Below are positions 35,524 through 44,313 of a stretch of DNA of 64,000 nt, piece by piece. Position 1 is the first letter of the stretch. Every line of letters starts with the position of its first letter. The stretch is from CAYTGR01 sp964437445 (GTDB lineage: Bacteria > Chloroflexota > Anaerolineae > B4-G1 > SLSP01). Where the stretch lies: assembly GCA_964437445.1 (NCBI GenBank), contig CAYTGR010000011.1, forward strand, positions 1 through 64,000, written 5' to 3'. The notes under the pieces are model-generated. The model worked only from the letters and a program-made list of their open reading frames with translations. It did not search any database and was not told the origin of the DNA. Position numbers and translations under genes: made by a program.

Positions 35524-36636
35524 ATGAGCGAAATACCCGTTGCCATCCGTCTGCCCGCCGAAGAGCGCTGTGCGCTGGAACTGACCGCCCTGCGCCACAA
35601 CGACCCGCATCCCCGTCCGCCCGGCTGGCTCCTTTCGCCCAAACGGGTGGAAATCTTCCTGCTGGGCTCCGGTAGAGAGACCTTCCCCACGCCTGAAGGC
35701 CAACCGGTTGCCATCCGCCCCAAATACCTGGGCGACCGGCGGCTTATTCAGGTCGCCATTGCCACGCTGGCCTCGGAGCGGGCGCTCTTGCTCGTCGGCG
35801 AGCCGGGCACGGCCAAAAGTTGGGTCGGCGAGCACCTGGCCGCGGCCATCTCCGGCACGAGCCGCCTCATCATCCAGGGCACCGCCGGCACGACCGAGGA
35901 TCAAGTCAAGTATGCCTGGAACTATGCGCTCTTGCTGGCCGAAGGCCCCAGCGAGCGCGCGCTCGTGCCCGGCCCCATCCTGCGGGCGATGCGCCAGGGC
36001 AAGATCGCCCGCTTTGAGGAACTGACCCGCTGCGCCTCCGAGGTGCAGGACACGCTCCTCTCCATCCTCTCGGAAAAAGAAATCGCCATCCCCGAATTGG
36101 GCCAGGTCGTGCCCGCCCAACGCGGCTTTAACCTGATCGCCACGGCCAACACCCGCGACCGGGGCATCAACGATATGTCCAGCGCGCTCAAGCGCCGCTT
36201 CAACTTTGTCACCCTGCCGGTGGTGGACACGTTGGAGCAGGAGATGGCGATTGTCGAGACCCGCACGCGCGACCTGATGGCTGATTACCGCGTGCAGGCC
36301 GAAGTGCCCGCCGACCTGCTCAAGTTGCTGGTGACCGTCTTCCGCGAACTGCGCGCCGGGCTGACGCTCGACGGCCAGACCAAAGTCAAGTCGCCTTCAA
36401 CGGTGATGAGCACGGCGGAGGCGATCTCGGTGCTGCTCAACGGCGGCATCCTGGCCCAGCATTTCGGCGACGGGCGGGTTGGCGCGGCGGAGGTGATGCG
36501 TTCGCTGGTCGGCGCCGTGACCAAAGAGGACGCCCGCGACGTGGCCTGTCTGGAAGAGTATCTGGAAAACGTCGTCCGCCCGCGCAAGGGCGGTGAGTGG
36601 CAGGCGTTCTATCGCGCCGGCAAGGATGTGCTGTGA
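35524..36636 (+). CDS. MoxR-type AAA+ ATPase
   Basis: A protein of 370 residues. Walker A is GEPGTAKSW (92-100), Walker B lies in ARFEELTRC, sensor 1 is IATANTRDRG and the arginine-rich part is SSALKRRFNFVTLP. MoxR ATPases act as chaperones for vWA-domain partners, and a vWA gene lies in the same gene set at 41859. Its stop overlaps the GTG of the DUF5682 gene (GTGA), so the two are translationally coupled. It opens the five-component module. Confidence 0.92.
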   Translation: MSEIPVAIRLPAEERCALELTALRHNDPHPRPPGWLLSPKRVEIFLLGSGRETFPTPEGQPVAIRPKYLGDRRLIQVAIATLASERALLLVGEPGTAKSWVGEHLAAAISGTSRLIIQGTAGTTEDQVKYAWNYALLLAEGPSERALVPGPILRAMRQGKIARFEELTRCASEVQDTLLSILSEKEIAIPELGQVVPAQRGFNLIATANTRDRGINDMSSALKRRFNFVTLPVVDTLEQEMAIVETRTRDLMADYRVQAEVPADLLKLLVTVFRELRAGLTLDGQTKVKSPSTVMSTAEAISVLLNGGILAQHFGDGRVGAAEVMRSLVGAVTKEDARDVACLEEYLENVVRPRKGGEWQAFYRAGKDVL

Positions 36637-38864
36637 TCGTCTTTCCCGTCCGCCATCACTCGCCCGCCGGCGCCTTGCGCCTGGCCGAATCCATCCGCGC
36701 CGCCCGTCCACGGCTGATTCTGGTCGAAGGGCCGTGCGACGCCACGCCGCTTATCCCCCTGCTCCTGGCCCCCGACACCCGCCCGCCGGCGGCGATTCTG
36801 GCCTATCGCCCCGCCGAGGCGCTGGCCGAAGGGGAGGAGCCGCGCTCCTCCACCTGGCCGTTCTGCGCCTACTCGCCCGAATATGTGGCCCTCCGGGTGG
36901 GGCGCGAGGTGGGGGCCGAACTGCGCTTCTTTGATATGCCCGCCGGCGCGTTCCTGGATGCGCCGCCGCAGGCCGATACGCCGCCAGAGACGTCGCCCGA
37001 CGTGTGGCAGGCGGTCGCCGCCCGTTTTGGCTTTGACGATTACGAGGAATTCTGGGAATGTCGCTTCGAGATGGCCGACGGCGACCTGCGGGAGGCGCTG
37101 CTTGAACTGGGCCTGCTGGTGCGCGAATATGGAAACGACGCCCGCGACGCGGCGCGCGAGGCCTGGATGCGCGCCGAGATCGCCCGCGCCCTGGCCGAGG
37201 GCTATCCCCTCGACGGGATGTTTATCGTCTGCGGCGCGGCGCACGCCCCGGCGCTTACCCCCCCTTTCCTCCCCCCCGTTGGCGGGGGGGACAGAGTGGG
37301 GGGACGTTCCGCCAAATTGACCCTCGTCCCCTTTTCCTACCCGCGTCTTTCCGAGCAGTTGGGCTATGGCGCCGGCAATCGCGCGCCGGCCTACTACCAG
37401 ACGGTGTGGGAGCACAGCGGCGATTTTGGCCGCGCCACACAGGAGGCCCTCATCCGCACCGCCGACGCGCTCCACCGCGCCGGTTACGCCGTCAGCCTGG
37501 CCGACGCCATCGAGGCCAACCGGCTGGCCTGCACGCTGGCCGCGCTGCGCGACAAGCCCGCGCCGGGGTTGTGCGAAGTGCGCGACGCCGCGCAAGCCTG
37601 CTACGGGCGTGGCACGACGGCGGTGGACGGGGTGCTCTGGCCGCTGCTGATCGGCGAGGCGGTGGGGGCCGTGTCGGCGCAGGTGGAACGCACCGCGCTC
37701 CAGCAGGAATTCTACGACACCGTCGCCCGCCTGCGCCTGCCCTGCGCCGACGCGCCGCGCGAGCACCGGCTCTACCTCACCCAGCCTGCCGACGTGGAAG
37801 CCTCGGTCTTTTTGCACCGGCTGATCGCCGCCGACATCCCCTTTGGGCAGGTGGAGGCGGTGCAGATGGTCGGGCGCGGTCACGCCGGGGCCGACGCCGC
37901 CGACGCCGCCCGCTGGCTGGGACAGTTGCGCGAAAAGTGGACGCTCCAGTGGACGCCGCTGACCGACATCCGCCTGGTCGAGGCGAGCGTCGAGGGCGAC
38001 TCGCTGGCCCAGGTCTGCGCGCGCCGTTTCCGCCGTGCGCTGGCCGGGGCGCGCCGCGTGGCCGACGCCGCCGACGTGCTCCTGCGCATTGTCCTCACCC
38101 GCCTGGAACCGCTCTACCTTGAAGGGCTGCTGGCCTGCGAAGCCACCTCCAGCACCGACGACGACCTGCCCTCGCTGGCGCGCGCCGCCTACAACCTCCA
38201 CTCGCTGGTCAAGTACGGCGCGTCGCGGGCGATGGCAGTGGAAGCCATCGCAACGCTGCTCTCCAAAATCTACGTCCGCGCCGGCCTGCTGCTCCCGGCA
38301 GCCGCCGCCGTCGCCGACGAGGCCGTGCCCCCGTTGCGCGATGCGCTCATCACCCTGCACGACGTGGCGCGTCAATCCCCCCTGCTTGCGGGGGGGAATG
38401 AGGGGGGGCTGCTCACCTCGCGCCTGCGCCTGACCGCCGCGAGCGACGGCGTGCACCCGCTGTTGGCCGGCCTGGCCTGCACGCTGCTCTTTTTCGACGG
38501 CGCGCTGCCCGAAGCGGAGTTGACGACCTTGTTGAGCCGTCGCCTGTCGCCCGGCGCGGAGCCGCTGGTCGGCGCGCAGTTCATCGAAGGGCTGCTGTCG
38601 CTCAACCGGGCGGTGCTGATGCGCAACGCGGCGGTCGTCGCCTGGCTGGATGGCTACCTGCAAGGGGTCTCCGCCGAGCAGTTTGTCGCCGTGTTGCCCG
38701 TTCTCCGCCGCGCCTTTGCCGACCTCGCACCGGCCGAGACGGATTATCTCCTGGCGACGCTGGCCCGCCTGCTGAACCTGCCCGTCGAGCAAGTCCGCGC
38801 CGCCGGCCCCGCGGTGACGGCGGAGGAGATCGCGGCGATTGATGAGGAGTTGAGTGAAACGTGA
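36633..38864 (+). CDS. DUF5682 family protein
   Basis: A protein of 743 residues. The start VFPVRHHSPAGALRLAESI, then LILVEGPCDATPLIPLLL and STWPFCAYSPEYVALR, is characteristic of DUF5682, found beside MoxR and vWA genes in actinobacteria, myxobacteria and Chloroflexota. Biochemical function is unknown. RHHSPAG and EGP-D could form an active site, since the N-terminal portion recalls the TraB/EreA-type fold, but that is inference. Two in-frame G/C-run palindromes interrupt it (37258 and 38376). The GTG start at 36633 follows AAGGA. Confidence 0.8.
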   Translation: MIVFPVRHHSPAGALRLAESIRAARPRLILVEGPCDATPLIPLLLAPDTRPPAAILAYRPAEALAEGEEPRSSTWPFCAYSPEYVALRVGREVGAELRFFDMPAGAFLDAPPQADTPPETSPDVWQAVAARFGFDDYEEFWECRFEMADGDLREALLELGLLVREYGNDARDAAREAWMRAEIARALAEGYPLDGMFIVCGAAHAPALTPPFLPPVGGGDRVGGRSAKLTLVPFSYPRLSEQLGYGAGNRAPAYYQTVWEHSGDFGRATQEALIRTADALHRAGYAVSLADAIEANRLACTLAALRDKPAPGLCEVRDAAQACYGRGTTAVDGVLWPLLIGEAVGAVSAQVERTALQQEFYDTVARLRLPCADAPREHRLYLTQPADVEASVFLHRLIAADIPFGQVEAVQMVGRGHAGADAADAARWLGQLREKWTLQWTPLTDIRLVEASVEGDSLAQVCARRFRRALAGARRVADAADVLLRIVLTRLEPLYLEGLLACEATSSTDDDLPSLARAAYNLHSLVKYGASRAMAVEAIATLLSKIYVRAGLLLPAAAAVADEAVPPLRDALITLHDVARQSPLLAGGNEGGLLTSRLRLTAASDGVHPLLAGLACTLLFFDGALPEAELTTLLSRRLSPGAEPLVGAQFIEGLLSLNRAVLMRNAAVVAWLDGYLQGVSAEQFVAVLPVLRRAFADLAPAETDYLLATLARLLNLPVEQVRAAGPAVTAEEIAAIDEELSET
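37258..37303. repeat. In-frame palindromic cassette, family A copy 1
   Basis: C7, a short spacer TTTCCT, then C7-GTTGGC-G7 and a spacer before TG6. It is read through inside the DUF5682 gene as PPFLPPVGGGDRVGG. Confidence 0.75.
38376..38408. repeat. In-frame palindromic cassette, family A copy 2
   Basis: TCCCCCCTGCTTGCGGGGGGG is followed by AATGA and G7. It is translated in the DUF5682 gene as SPLLAGGNEGGLL. GCTTGCGGGGGGGA and GAGGGGGGGCTG are shared with the copy at 39951. Confidence 0.8.
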
Positions 38865-38881
38865 TCTCACGTTTCACGTTC
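38854..38881 (+). terminator. Hairpin overlapping the DUF5682 stop
   Basis: GTGAAACGTGA (38854-38864) and TCACGTTTCAC (38867-38877) are perfect 11-bp arms with a 2-nt loop. The stop codon is in the left arm. It also reads as heptamers (GTGAAAC, GTGATCT, CACGTTT, CACGTTC), the same type as the array at 59506. Confidence 0.6.
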
Positions 38882-38928
38882 TACTACGCAGGTTTGCCGT
38901 CAGGCCTGGACGTGTTACAATTGGGGCA

Positions 38929-39279
38929 ATGATGAACACCGAAGACAAACAACGCTTCATTCACCGGATAGCGCGTCAAAACCAATTGGACCCTGAGGGG
39001 ACCAGGATACGCTGGTCTCGTCACGGTATCACCGAACTCGTGAACGAGGGCTGGGACCGCGCTTCGGTAGAAGAGGCACTCCAAAACGGAAAAATTATCG
39101 AGGACTATCCGGCCCTGCACCGCCCGTTGCCTGATTGCCTGGTCCTGGGTTTGCTGGCGACGGGAGAACCGCTTCACGCTGTGATTGCCATTGATGAAGC
39201 AAACGAGCGTTTGTTTATTGTGACCGTGTATAAGCCGTCTCCAGAGGAGTGGGAAGATGACTGGCAAACCCGAAAATAA
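38929..39279 (+). CDS. DUF4258 protein (putative toxin of a TA pair)
   Basis: A protein of 116 residues. The DUF4258 core reads TRIRWSRHGITELVNEGWDR, VEEALQNGKIIEDYP, PLPDCLVLGLL, EPLHAVIAIDEANERLFIVT and VYKPSPEEWEDDW. These proteins have a small alpha-beta fold related to RelE/BrnT-like toxins and usually precede a YgiT/MqsA-type zinc-finger gene, as here. RNase activity is inferred. The start is one of two successive ATGs at 38929 and 38932. It overlaps the next gene by 23 bp. Confidence 0.8.
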   Translation: MMNTEDKQRFIHRIARQNQLDPEGTRIRWSRHGITELVNEGWDRASVEEALQNGKIIEDYPALHRPLPDCLVLGLLATGEPLHAVIAIDEANERLFIVTVYKPSPEEWEDDWQTRK

Positions 39280-39544
39280 CCGTTGTCCGTTGTGCGGAGG
39301 GCGATTACAACCCGGATTGGCGACCGTACCCTTTCTCTTGCCCAACGCTACCGTCCTGATCAAAAACGTCCCGGCTATCATCTGTTCCAGTTGTCACGAG
39401 CCTTATACCACAGGCAAGGTAACTGACCGCATCGTTGGCCTGTTGAATTCGCTGCGCGGTCTCCAGGCTGAAGTTTTGGTCCTGCCCTACTCAGAACTGA
39501 AATCTGCTCCTGTATTGACGCCTGTGACGGAAGCCCATACCTAG
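39257..39544 (+). CDS. YgiT/MqsA-type zinc-finger antitoxin
   Basis: A protein of 95 residues. Two CxxC pairs (CPLCGG near residue 10 and CSSCHEPY near 44) make the N-terminal YgiT-type zinc finger. The strand VLIKNVPAIIC between them is typical. The C-terminal part IVGLLNSLRGLQAEVLVLPY is shorter than a full helix-turn-helix, so its DNA binding is uncertain. It is the partner of the DUF4258 gene. Confidence 0.8.
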   Translation: MTGKPENNRCPLCGGRLQPGLATVPFLLPNATVLIKNVPAIICSSCHEPYTTGKVTDRIVGLLNSLRGLQAEVLVLPYSELKSAPVLTPVTEAHT

Positions 39545-39564
39545 CCGGTGATATAGCATTTTAC

Positions 39565-39628
39565 AGGAAATACGGTTACGGCCTGGTTTCAACCACAGAT
39601 TTTTTATCCCAATCTGTGGTTATTTCCT
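39565..39628. repeat. Nested inverted repeat after the TA pair
   Basis: Outer arms are AGGAAATA (39565-39572) and TATTTCCT (39621-39628). Inner arms are AACCACAGATT (39591-39601) and AATCTGTGGTT (39611-39621). It lies between the antitoxin stop and the HEAT gene, and may act as the TA terminator or mark the right edge of an insertion. Confidence 0.6.
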
Positions 39629-39640
39629 ATAAAGATTGAT

Positions 39641-41854
39641 GTGAGTATCTACGACTTACTCGCCCAAACCGAAACGACCCTCGCCACCCTCGCCCTCTCC
39701 GGTTTTGCCAATGCCGGGCCGGCGCTGGGCGAATTGGACGCGCTGGCCGACGAGCTGACCGGCGTGGGCCTGGGCCGACTGGGCGAGCGGCTGCGCGCGG
39801 TGGTGACCGCCCCAGACGACCGGGCGCGCACCGCCGCCTGGGTCGCGGCGTGGAGCGGTGTCGGCCTGGTGCGGACGCGGCTGCTCAAGCCGGTGGCGCT
39901 CGATCTGCAAACGGCCATCGCCCTGCCGCAGGCCCCCAACGTGCTTTTCCCATCCCCTTCGCTTGCGGGGGGGACCGAGGGGGGGCTGGACGGACTGCTC
40001 GCCGCGCTTCAGTCCCCGCAGCCGCTTGCCCGCGCTTACGCCGCCGGTCGCCTGGCCGAGTGGGGCGATGCGGCCGTGCCCGGCCTGTTGGACGTGCAAA
40101 AGCGGTGCGGGCGCTGCATCCGCTTCCTCGCCGTTGAGACGTTGGGGCGCATCGGGACGGAGGCCGCGTTGCGCGGCCTGACCGGCCTGCTGGGCGATGA
40201 CGATGTGGCCCGCCCGCTGGAAGCTGCCCTGCTGGCTTGCGGCGCAAAGGCCATCCCCGCCGTGGCCGAGGCGCTGGCGCAGGCCAAAGACAAGGACAAA
40301 AAACGCCGTCGCGCCGCCGCCAAACTCCTCTGGCGGTTGGGGGGCGCGCAGCCGCTCCAGGCCGTGCTGGACGACGAGGACGAACTGGTGCGGGCCTGCG
40401 CCCGTGTTGCGCTCCATCCCCCCGGCCGCTGGGGCGGGTGGAGCAAACTCCCCACCTTCTCCGATTGGCCGGCGGCCGTGGTCTGCCTGGAACGCGGCCT
40501 CATCCCGCCGGAGACGCTGGTTGAACGGCTGGATACCTTCCCCAAGTCTCTGCTGTACGGGCCGGCCGCCGTCCTGTGGCACACTGGCGCGGAAGAACCG
40601 CTCCTCACCCATTACCTGGCGCAGATCACGCCGGAGAGCGGCAAAAAGGCGCACGACCACGCCGCCGCGTTCGTCGTGCGCCTGGCGCACCCCGCCGCCG
40701 CGCCGACCCTGTTGAACCTGGCGGCGGACGAGGTCCACCTGGCGGCCGAGGGATTGGCGGAGCTGGCCGAGAGTGTCGCCGTGTGGCCGTTGATCCAGGC
40801 CATCCGCCGCTTGAAGCATCTGCTGCACGGCCGCATTCCGCTCATCGCCGCGCTGGGGCGCATCGGCGACCCGGCGGCGACGCCCGCGCTGTTAGAACAG
40901 CTGGAGGAGAGCACCTACCCGCCGGAGCGCGACGCCATCGAAAAAGCCCTGGTCGCCATCGGCGCGCCGGCGGTTGAGGAGATTGCCCACGCGCTGGAAC
41001 GACGCGCTGACGCGACCCTGGAGCGGGCGCTGGAAAAGATCAAAACGCCCCAGGCCAAAGCCGCGCTCGCCGCCTACCGCGCCGGGACAGATGACCTGAC
41101 CCGCCTGATCGCCCACCTGGCCGACGGCAAAGCCTCCGAATCGGTCCTCAAGCAAATCGTCGGGCAAGGCCCCGCTGCGCTCGATCCGCTGCTCGACCTG
41201 CTGGCGAGGGGGTCGGGCAAGGGGCGGAGCGCCGCCGCCCGCACGCTGGGACAACTGGCGCCCACCCTGGACACCGAACAGCGCGAGCGGGTCTTTGCCG
41301 CGCTGCGGGCGCACTTGCGGGCGCAATATGCGGGCAAGATCGCCGGTCCCTATGTGCTCTACGACCCCTTTGCTGAGCAACTGGTCGCGGTGTTGTGCGA
41401 GCTGGACGTCGGCGCGGCTCTGCCGGAGATACGCGAAGCACTCATCGTCAAGGGCGTGGGCGAGATCGTGCTCGAAAGCTGGCAGCAGAAGCAATCCCCC
41501 TGGCTGTTGGACGTAATCGCCCAGGGCATTGGGACGCCCAATACCCGCGCACAGGCCCTGTATGTCGCCCAAAAGCTCCCCCTGGATGAGCGGACGCGCC
41601 CCTACCTGTGGCCGCCGGTGGAAACCATCGTGCGCACCGAGACCGATGCGCTGGTGCTCTGGTCGGCCGTGCAATGTCTTCACGTCTGGGGCGATGGCAA
41701 AGCGTTACCGCTCCTGCAAACGTTACAGAAGCGGTTAGGGGCAGTCAGCGGCCATACCTCCCAAAAAGAAGGTTTGAGGAGGGCACTGGAAACCGCTTTG
41801 ACCGAATTGAGCCGGAAAAACTCCCTGCTGGGGCGGCTGTTCGGCAAGAGGTGA
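39641..41854 (+). CDS. HEAT-repeat protein of the MoxR/vWA module
   Basis: A protein of 737 residues, almost fully made of HEAT-like helical pairs, for example LARAYAAGRLAEWGDAAVPG, RFLAVETLGRIGTEAALRG, LIAALGRIGDPAATPALLEQ and AAARTLGQLAPTL. It has no catalytic motif and would work as a scaffold between module members. One family A palindrome is read through near residue 105 (SPSLAGGTEGGLD). It starts with GTG at 39641 with a poor ribosome site, probably because the TA pair separates it from the upstream genes. The vWA gene starts 4 bp after its stop. Confidence 0.8.
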   Translation: MSIYDLLAQTETTLATLALSGFANAGPALGELDALADELTGVGLGRLGERLRAVVTAPDDRARTAAWVAAWSGVGLVRTRLLKPVALDLQTAIALPQAPNVLFPSPSLAGGTEGGLDGLLAALQSPQPLARAYAAGRLAEWGDAAVPGLLDVQKRCGRCIRFLAVETLGRIGTEAALRGLTGLLGDDDVARPLEAALLACGAKAIPAVAEALAQAKDKDKKRRRAAAKLLWRLGGAQPLQAVLDDEDELVRACARVALHPPGRWGGWSKLPTFSDWPAAVVCLERGLIPPETLVERLDTFPKSLLYGPAAVLWHTGAEEPLLTHYLAQITPESGKKAHDHAAAFVVRLAHPAAAPTLLNLAADEVHLAAEGLAELAESVAVWPLIQAIRRLKHLLHGRIPLIAALGRIGDPAATPALLEQLEESTYPPERDAIEKALVAIGAPAVEEIAHALERRADATLERALEKIKTPQAKAALAAYRAGTDDLTRLIAHLADGKASESVLKQIVGQGPAALDPLLDLLARGSGKGRSAAARTLGQLAPTLDTEQRERVFAALRAHLRAQYAGKIAGPYVLYDPFAEQLVAVLCELDVGAALPEIREALIVKGVGEIVLESWQQKQSPWLLDVIAQGIGTPNTRAQALYVAQKLPLDERTRPYLWPPVETIVRTETDALVLWSAVQCLHVWGDGKALPLLQTLQKRLGAVSGHTSQKEGLRRALETALTELSRKNSLLGRLFGKR
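39951..39985. repeat. In-frame palindromic cassette, family A copy 3
   Basis: CATCCCCTTCGCTTGCG, then G7, ACCGA and G7. It is read inside the HEAT gene as SPSLAGGTEGG. Confidence 0.8.
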
Positions 41855-41858
41855 GGCA

Positions 41859-43010
41859 ATGGACTTGACGACTGACCAACAACGTGCGCTGTTGCGCTGG
41901 CGCCTGGTGCTGGGGCAAAAGTCCGAGCGTGCCCTCGGCGGCGGGATGGCCCTCGGCCAATTGGCGCCCGCCGCGCCGGAACAGGACGTGTTCGGCCTGG
42001 ACGGGGCGCTGGAACTGGTCTACGGCGAGAAAGGGCCGGGGGGCGCGGCGGCCTCGTTGCCCAACATCCCCCGCTGGCTCGGCGATGTGCGGCGCTACTT
42101 TCCCGGCGATGTCGTGGCGATGGTGCAAAAAGATGCCATCGAGCGGCGTGGCCTGCGTCAGTTGCTTCTGGAAAAAGAGACGCTGCCCAAACTCGAAAAG
42201 AACGTCGAGCTGGCGGCGACGCTCATCTCACTGCAAGGGCTGATCCCCGACGAGGTCAAGGAGACCGCCCGCCAGGTCGTGCGCGAGATCGTCGCGCAGA
42301 TCCGCGAGAAACTGGAGCCGCAGATCCGCCAGGCGGTGATCGGCGCGTTGGCTCGCAACCGTCACTCCGTGCTGCCCGTCTACCGCAACGTGGATTGGAA
42401 ACGCACCATCGAGCGCAATCTCAAGCACTACGACCCCGCGCGGCGCGTGCTGGTGCCGGAGCGGTTCTACTTTTGGGCCAACCAGCGCCGCCTGCGCGAG
42501 TGGCAGGTCATCCTGTGCGTGGATCAATCCGGCTCAATGGCCAATTCGGTCGTCTATGCCTCCATCATGGCCGCCATCTTTGCCTCGCTGGATGCGCTGC
42601 GCACCCACCTCATCTTTTTTGATACCGAGATCGCCGATATGACCGACCTGCTGGACGATCCGGTGAAACTGCTCTTCGGCGCGCAGTTGGGCGGCGGCAC
42701 CGACATCGCCCGCGCCGTCGCCTATGCCGCCGACCTGGTGCTCCAGCCGGAAAAGACGCTTTTCATTCTGATCACCGACCTGTACGAGGGGGGCGACCCA
42801 AACGCCTTGCTGCGCACGCTGGGCGAACTGGTTGAAAGCCACGTGCGCGTGCTCTGCCTGCTGGCGCTGGATGACACCGGGCGGCCCTCGTTCAACCACG
42901 AGCTGGCCCGCCGGGTGCGCGCGCTCGACATCCCGGCCTTCGGCTGCACGCCGGGCAAGCTGGTGGAGCTGGTGGAGGATGTGTTGAGGGGAAGGGAGAC
43001 GCCTCGATGA
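41859..43010 (+). CDS. vWA domain protein (CoxE-like) of the MoxR module
   Basis: A protein of 383 residues. The N-terminal 200 residues are helical (LEKNVELAATLISLQGLIPD). The vWA domain has the MIDAS motif DQSGSMA (from residue 222), GGGTDIARA and ITDLYEGGD, so metal binding should be intact. The fold order matches CoxE-like vWA proteins, which are usual partners of MoxR ATPases. Its ATGA junction at 43007 couples it to the SWIM gene. Confidence 0.9.
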   Translation: MDLTTDQQRALLRWRLVLGQKSERALGGGMALGQLAPAAPEQDVFGLDGALELVYGEKGPGGAAASLPNIPRWLGDVRRYFPGDVVAMVQKDAIERRGLRQLLLEKETLPKLEKNVELAATLISLQGLIPDEVKETARQVVREIVAQIREKLEPQIRQAVIGALARNRHSVLPVYRNVDWKRTIERNLKHYDPARRVLVPERFYFWANQRRLREWQVILCVDQSGSMANSVVYASIMAAIFASLDALRTHLIFFDTEIADMTDLLDDPVKLLFGAQLGGGTDIARAVAYAADLVLQPEKTLFILITDLYEGGDPNALLRTLGELVESHVRVLCLLALDDTGRPSFNHELARRVRALDIPAFGCTPGKLVELVEDVLRGRETPR

Positions 43011-44311
43011 AACCGATGAAGGAACGCGAGGTCAAATCGCTCTGTCAGGCCGAGGATTACCGCAACGGCGAGAGTTATTTCAAGCAGAACAAGGTCTCCG
43101 ACACGTGGCAGACCGAAGACAGCCTGCACGCGCTGGTCGCCGGGTCGGGCGACAAACCCTACCAGGTGAGCGTTAAGCTGGATGGCGTGACATGGGTCCC
43201 TCAATGCACCTGTCCGGCGCACCGACGGCGGCCCTTTTGCAAGCACGTGGCGGCGACGCTCATCGCCTGGGCACGCGCGCCGGAGCGTTTCACGCTGCGC
43301 GAGGCCCCACCCGCCCCCGCCGTTGAGGCCCGTCCGCGCCGCGCGCCCAAACCCAAGAGCGATCCGCGTCAGGTGCAGATGGAGGGGCTGGACAAGGTCG
43401 AGACGCTGCTGGTGGAGCTGGCGACTTACGGGCTGCTCTCGCCGACCGAGGCGCACGCGACGCGGGTGAACGACCTGGCGCACGCCGTCGAATCGCACAA
43501 ACTGCGTCGCTTAGCGCGGCTGGTGGGGCGACTTGGCGGGATGCTTGAGGCCGCCGTGAAAGATGCCCGCTCGCTCAACGAGACGGCTTACGCCGAACTC
43601 CTGGCCGACGCCTGGCTGACCTTGCAGGCCACCCGCCGCGCGCTCTCCGACCCCTCCGCCGACCCCACTTCCCTGGAAGACCTCATCGGCAAGACGTGGC
43701 GCGAGGGCGACCTGGAGCGGCGCGAGGGGGTGCGCCTGGTGGAGCTGGCCTACGAGACGGTCACGCTGGAGGCCGGCTTTATCGTGGACACCAGTTACCT
43801 GCTTGCGCTCGACGACGGCGCGCTCTACACCGAAAAGCAGATCGTCCCGGCGCAGCTCAAGAAACAGCCGCGCAAGGCCTCCTACAACGGGCGGCTGGAG
43901 GGGAGCATCGGCCTCTATCCGGGCGCGGCGCCGCGTCGGATCAAACTGCTGGCGGTGAGCGAAGCGCCCCTGACCGCCGACGACTGGCAACAGGCCCTGA
44001 CCCACGCCGAACGCTCAACGGCAAACCTCTTCCGGCAATTCCAGGCGGTCGCGGCCGACCCGCTTGCCCTGCCGGAAGCCTGTGCCTTTTTCGCGCCGGC
44101 GCGTTTTTGGGTAGATGGCGGCGAGGTCTATCTACTGGATGAGGAGGGACAGGCCATTGCCCTGGCCGAGGGCTGGCGCATCCAGGGCGCCCTGACCCGC
44201 CGGCCCGTGGCGGCCCTCTTTGGGCGAACGGCGGTGAGAGAAGGCGTGTTGCGCCTAACGCCGCTCAGTCTGGTCACGGCCTTGCCGGAGGCGGAGCGGG
44301 TGAGGGTGTAG
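43007..44311 (+). CDS. SWIM zinc-finger protein of the MoxR module
   Basis: A protein of 434 residues. The N-terminal SWIM motif C67-T-C69-x8-C78-K-H80 (CTCPAHRRRPFCKH) fits CxCxnCxH. The rest is alpha-beta and not recognised. SWIM domains bind DNA or protein. The presence of this gene type with MoxR, vWA and DUF5682 is a recurrent bacterial arrangement. It closes the module, since the next gene is on the other strand. Confidence 0.88.
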   Translation: MKPMKEREVKSLCQAEDYRNGESYFKQNKVSDTWQTEDSLHALVAGSGDKPYQVSVKLDGVTWVPQCTCPAHRRRPFCKHVAATLIAWARAPERFTLREAPPAPAVEARPRRAPKPKSDPRQVQMEGLDKVETLLVELATYGLLSPTEAHATRVNDLAHAVESHKLRRLARLVGRLGGMLEAAVKDARSLNETAYAELLADAWLTLQATRRALSDPSADPTSLEDLIGKTWREGDLERREGVRLVELAYETVTLEAGFIVDTSYLLALDDGALYTEKQIVPAQLKKQPRKASYNGRLEGSIGLYPGAAPRRIKLLAVSEAPLTADDWQQALTHAERSTANLFRQFQAVAADPLALPEACAFFAPARFWVDGGEVYLLDEEGQAIALAEGWRIQGALTRRPVAALFGRTAVREGVLRLTPLSLVTALPEAERVRV

Positions 44312-44313
44312 CT

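Noticed and set aside
34225..36120. A 631-codon open frame on the minus strand opposite the STAND and MoxR genes
   Set aside because: It is the antisense of a GC-rich gene with few stops. Its protein is Arg/Gly/Pro/His-rich, has no family features and repeats in step with the WD40 units of the real gene.
36609..38870. A 753-codon minus-strand frame opposite DUF5682
   Set aside because: It mirrors the plus-strand gene almost exactly. The plus-strand product has clear family features and a coupled start. The minus product is low-complexity.
41859..43010. CO dehydrogenase or methanol dehydrogenase maturation genes (CoxE/MoxR naming)
   Set aside because: No CO or methanol dehydrogenase subunits are near. 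The DUF5682, HEAT and SWIM neighbours point to the separate MoxR/vWA module.
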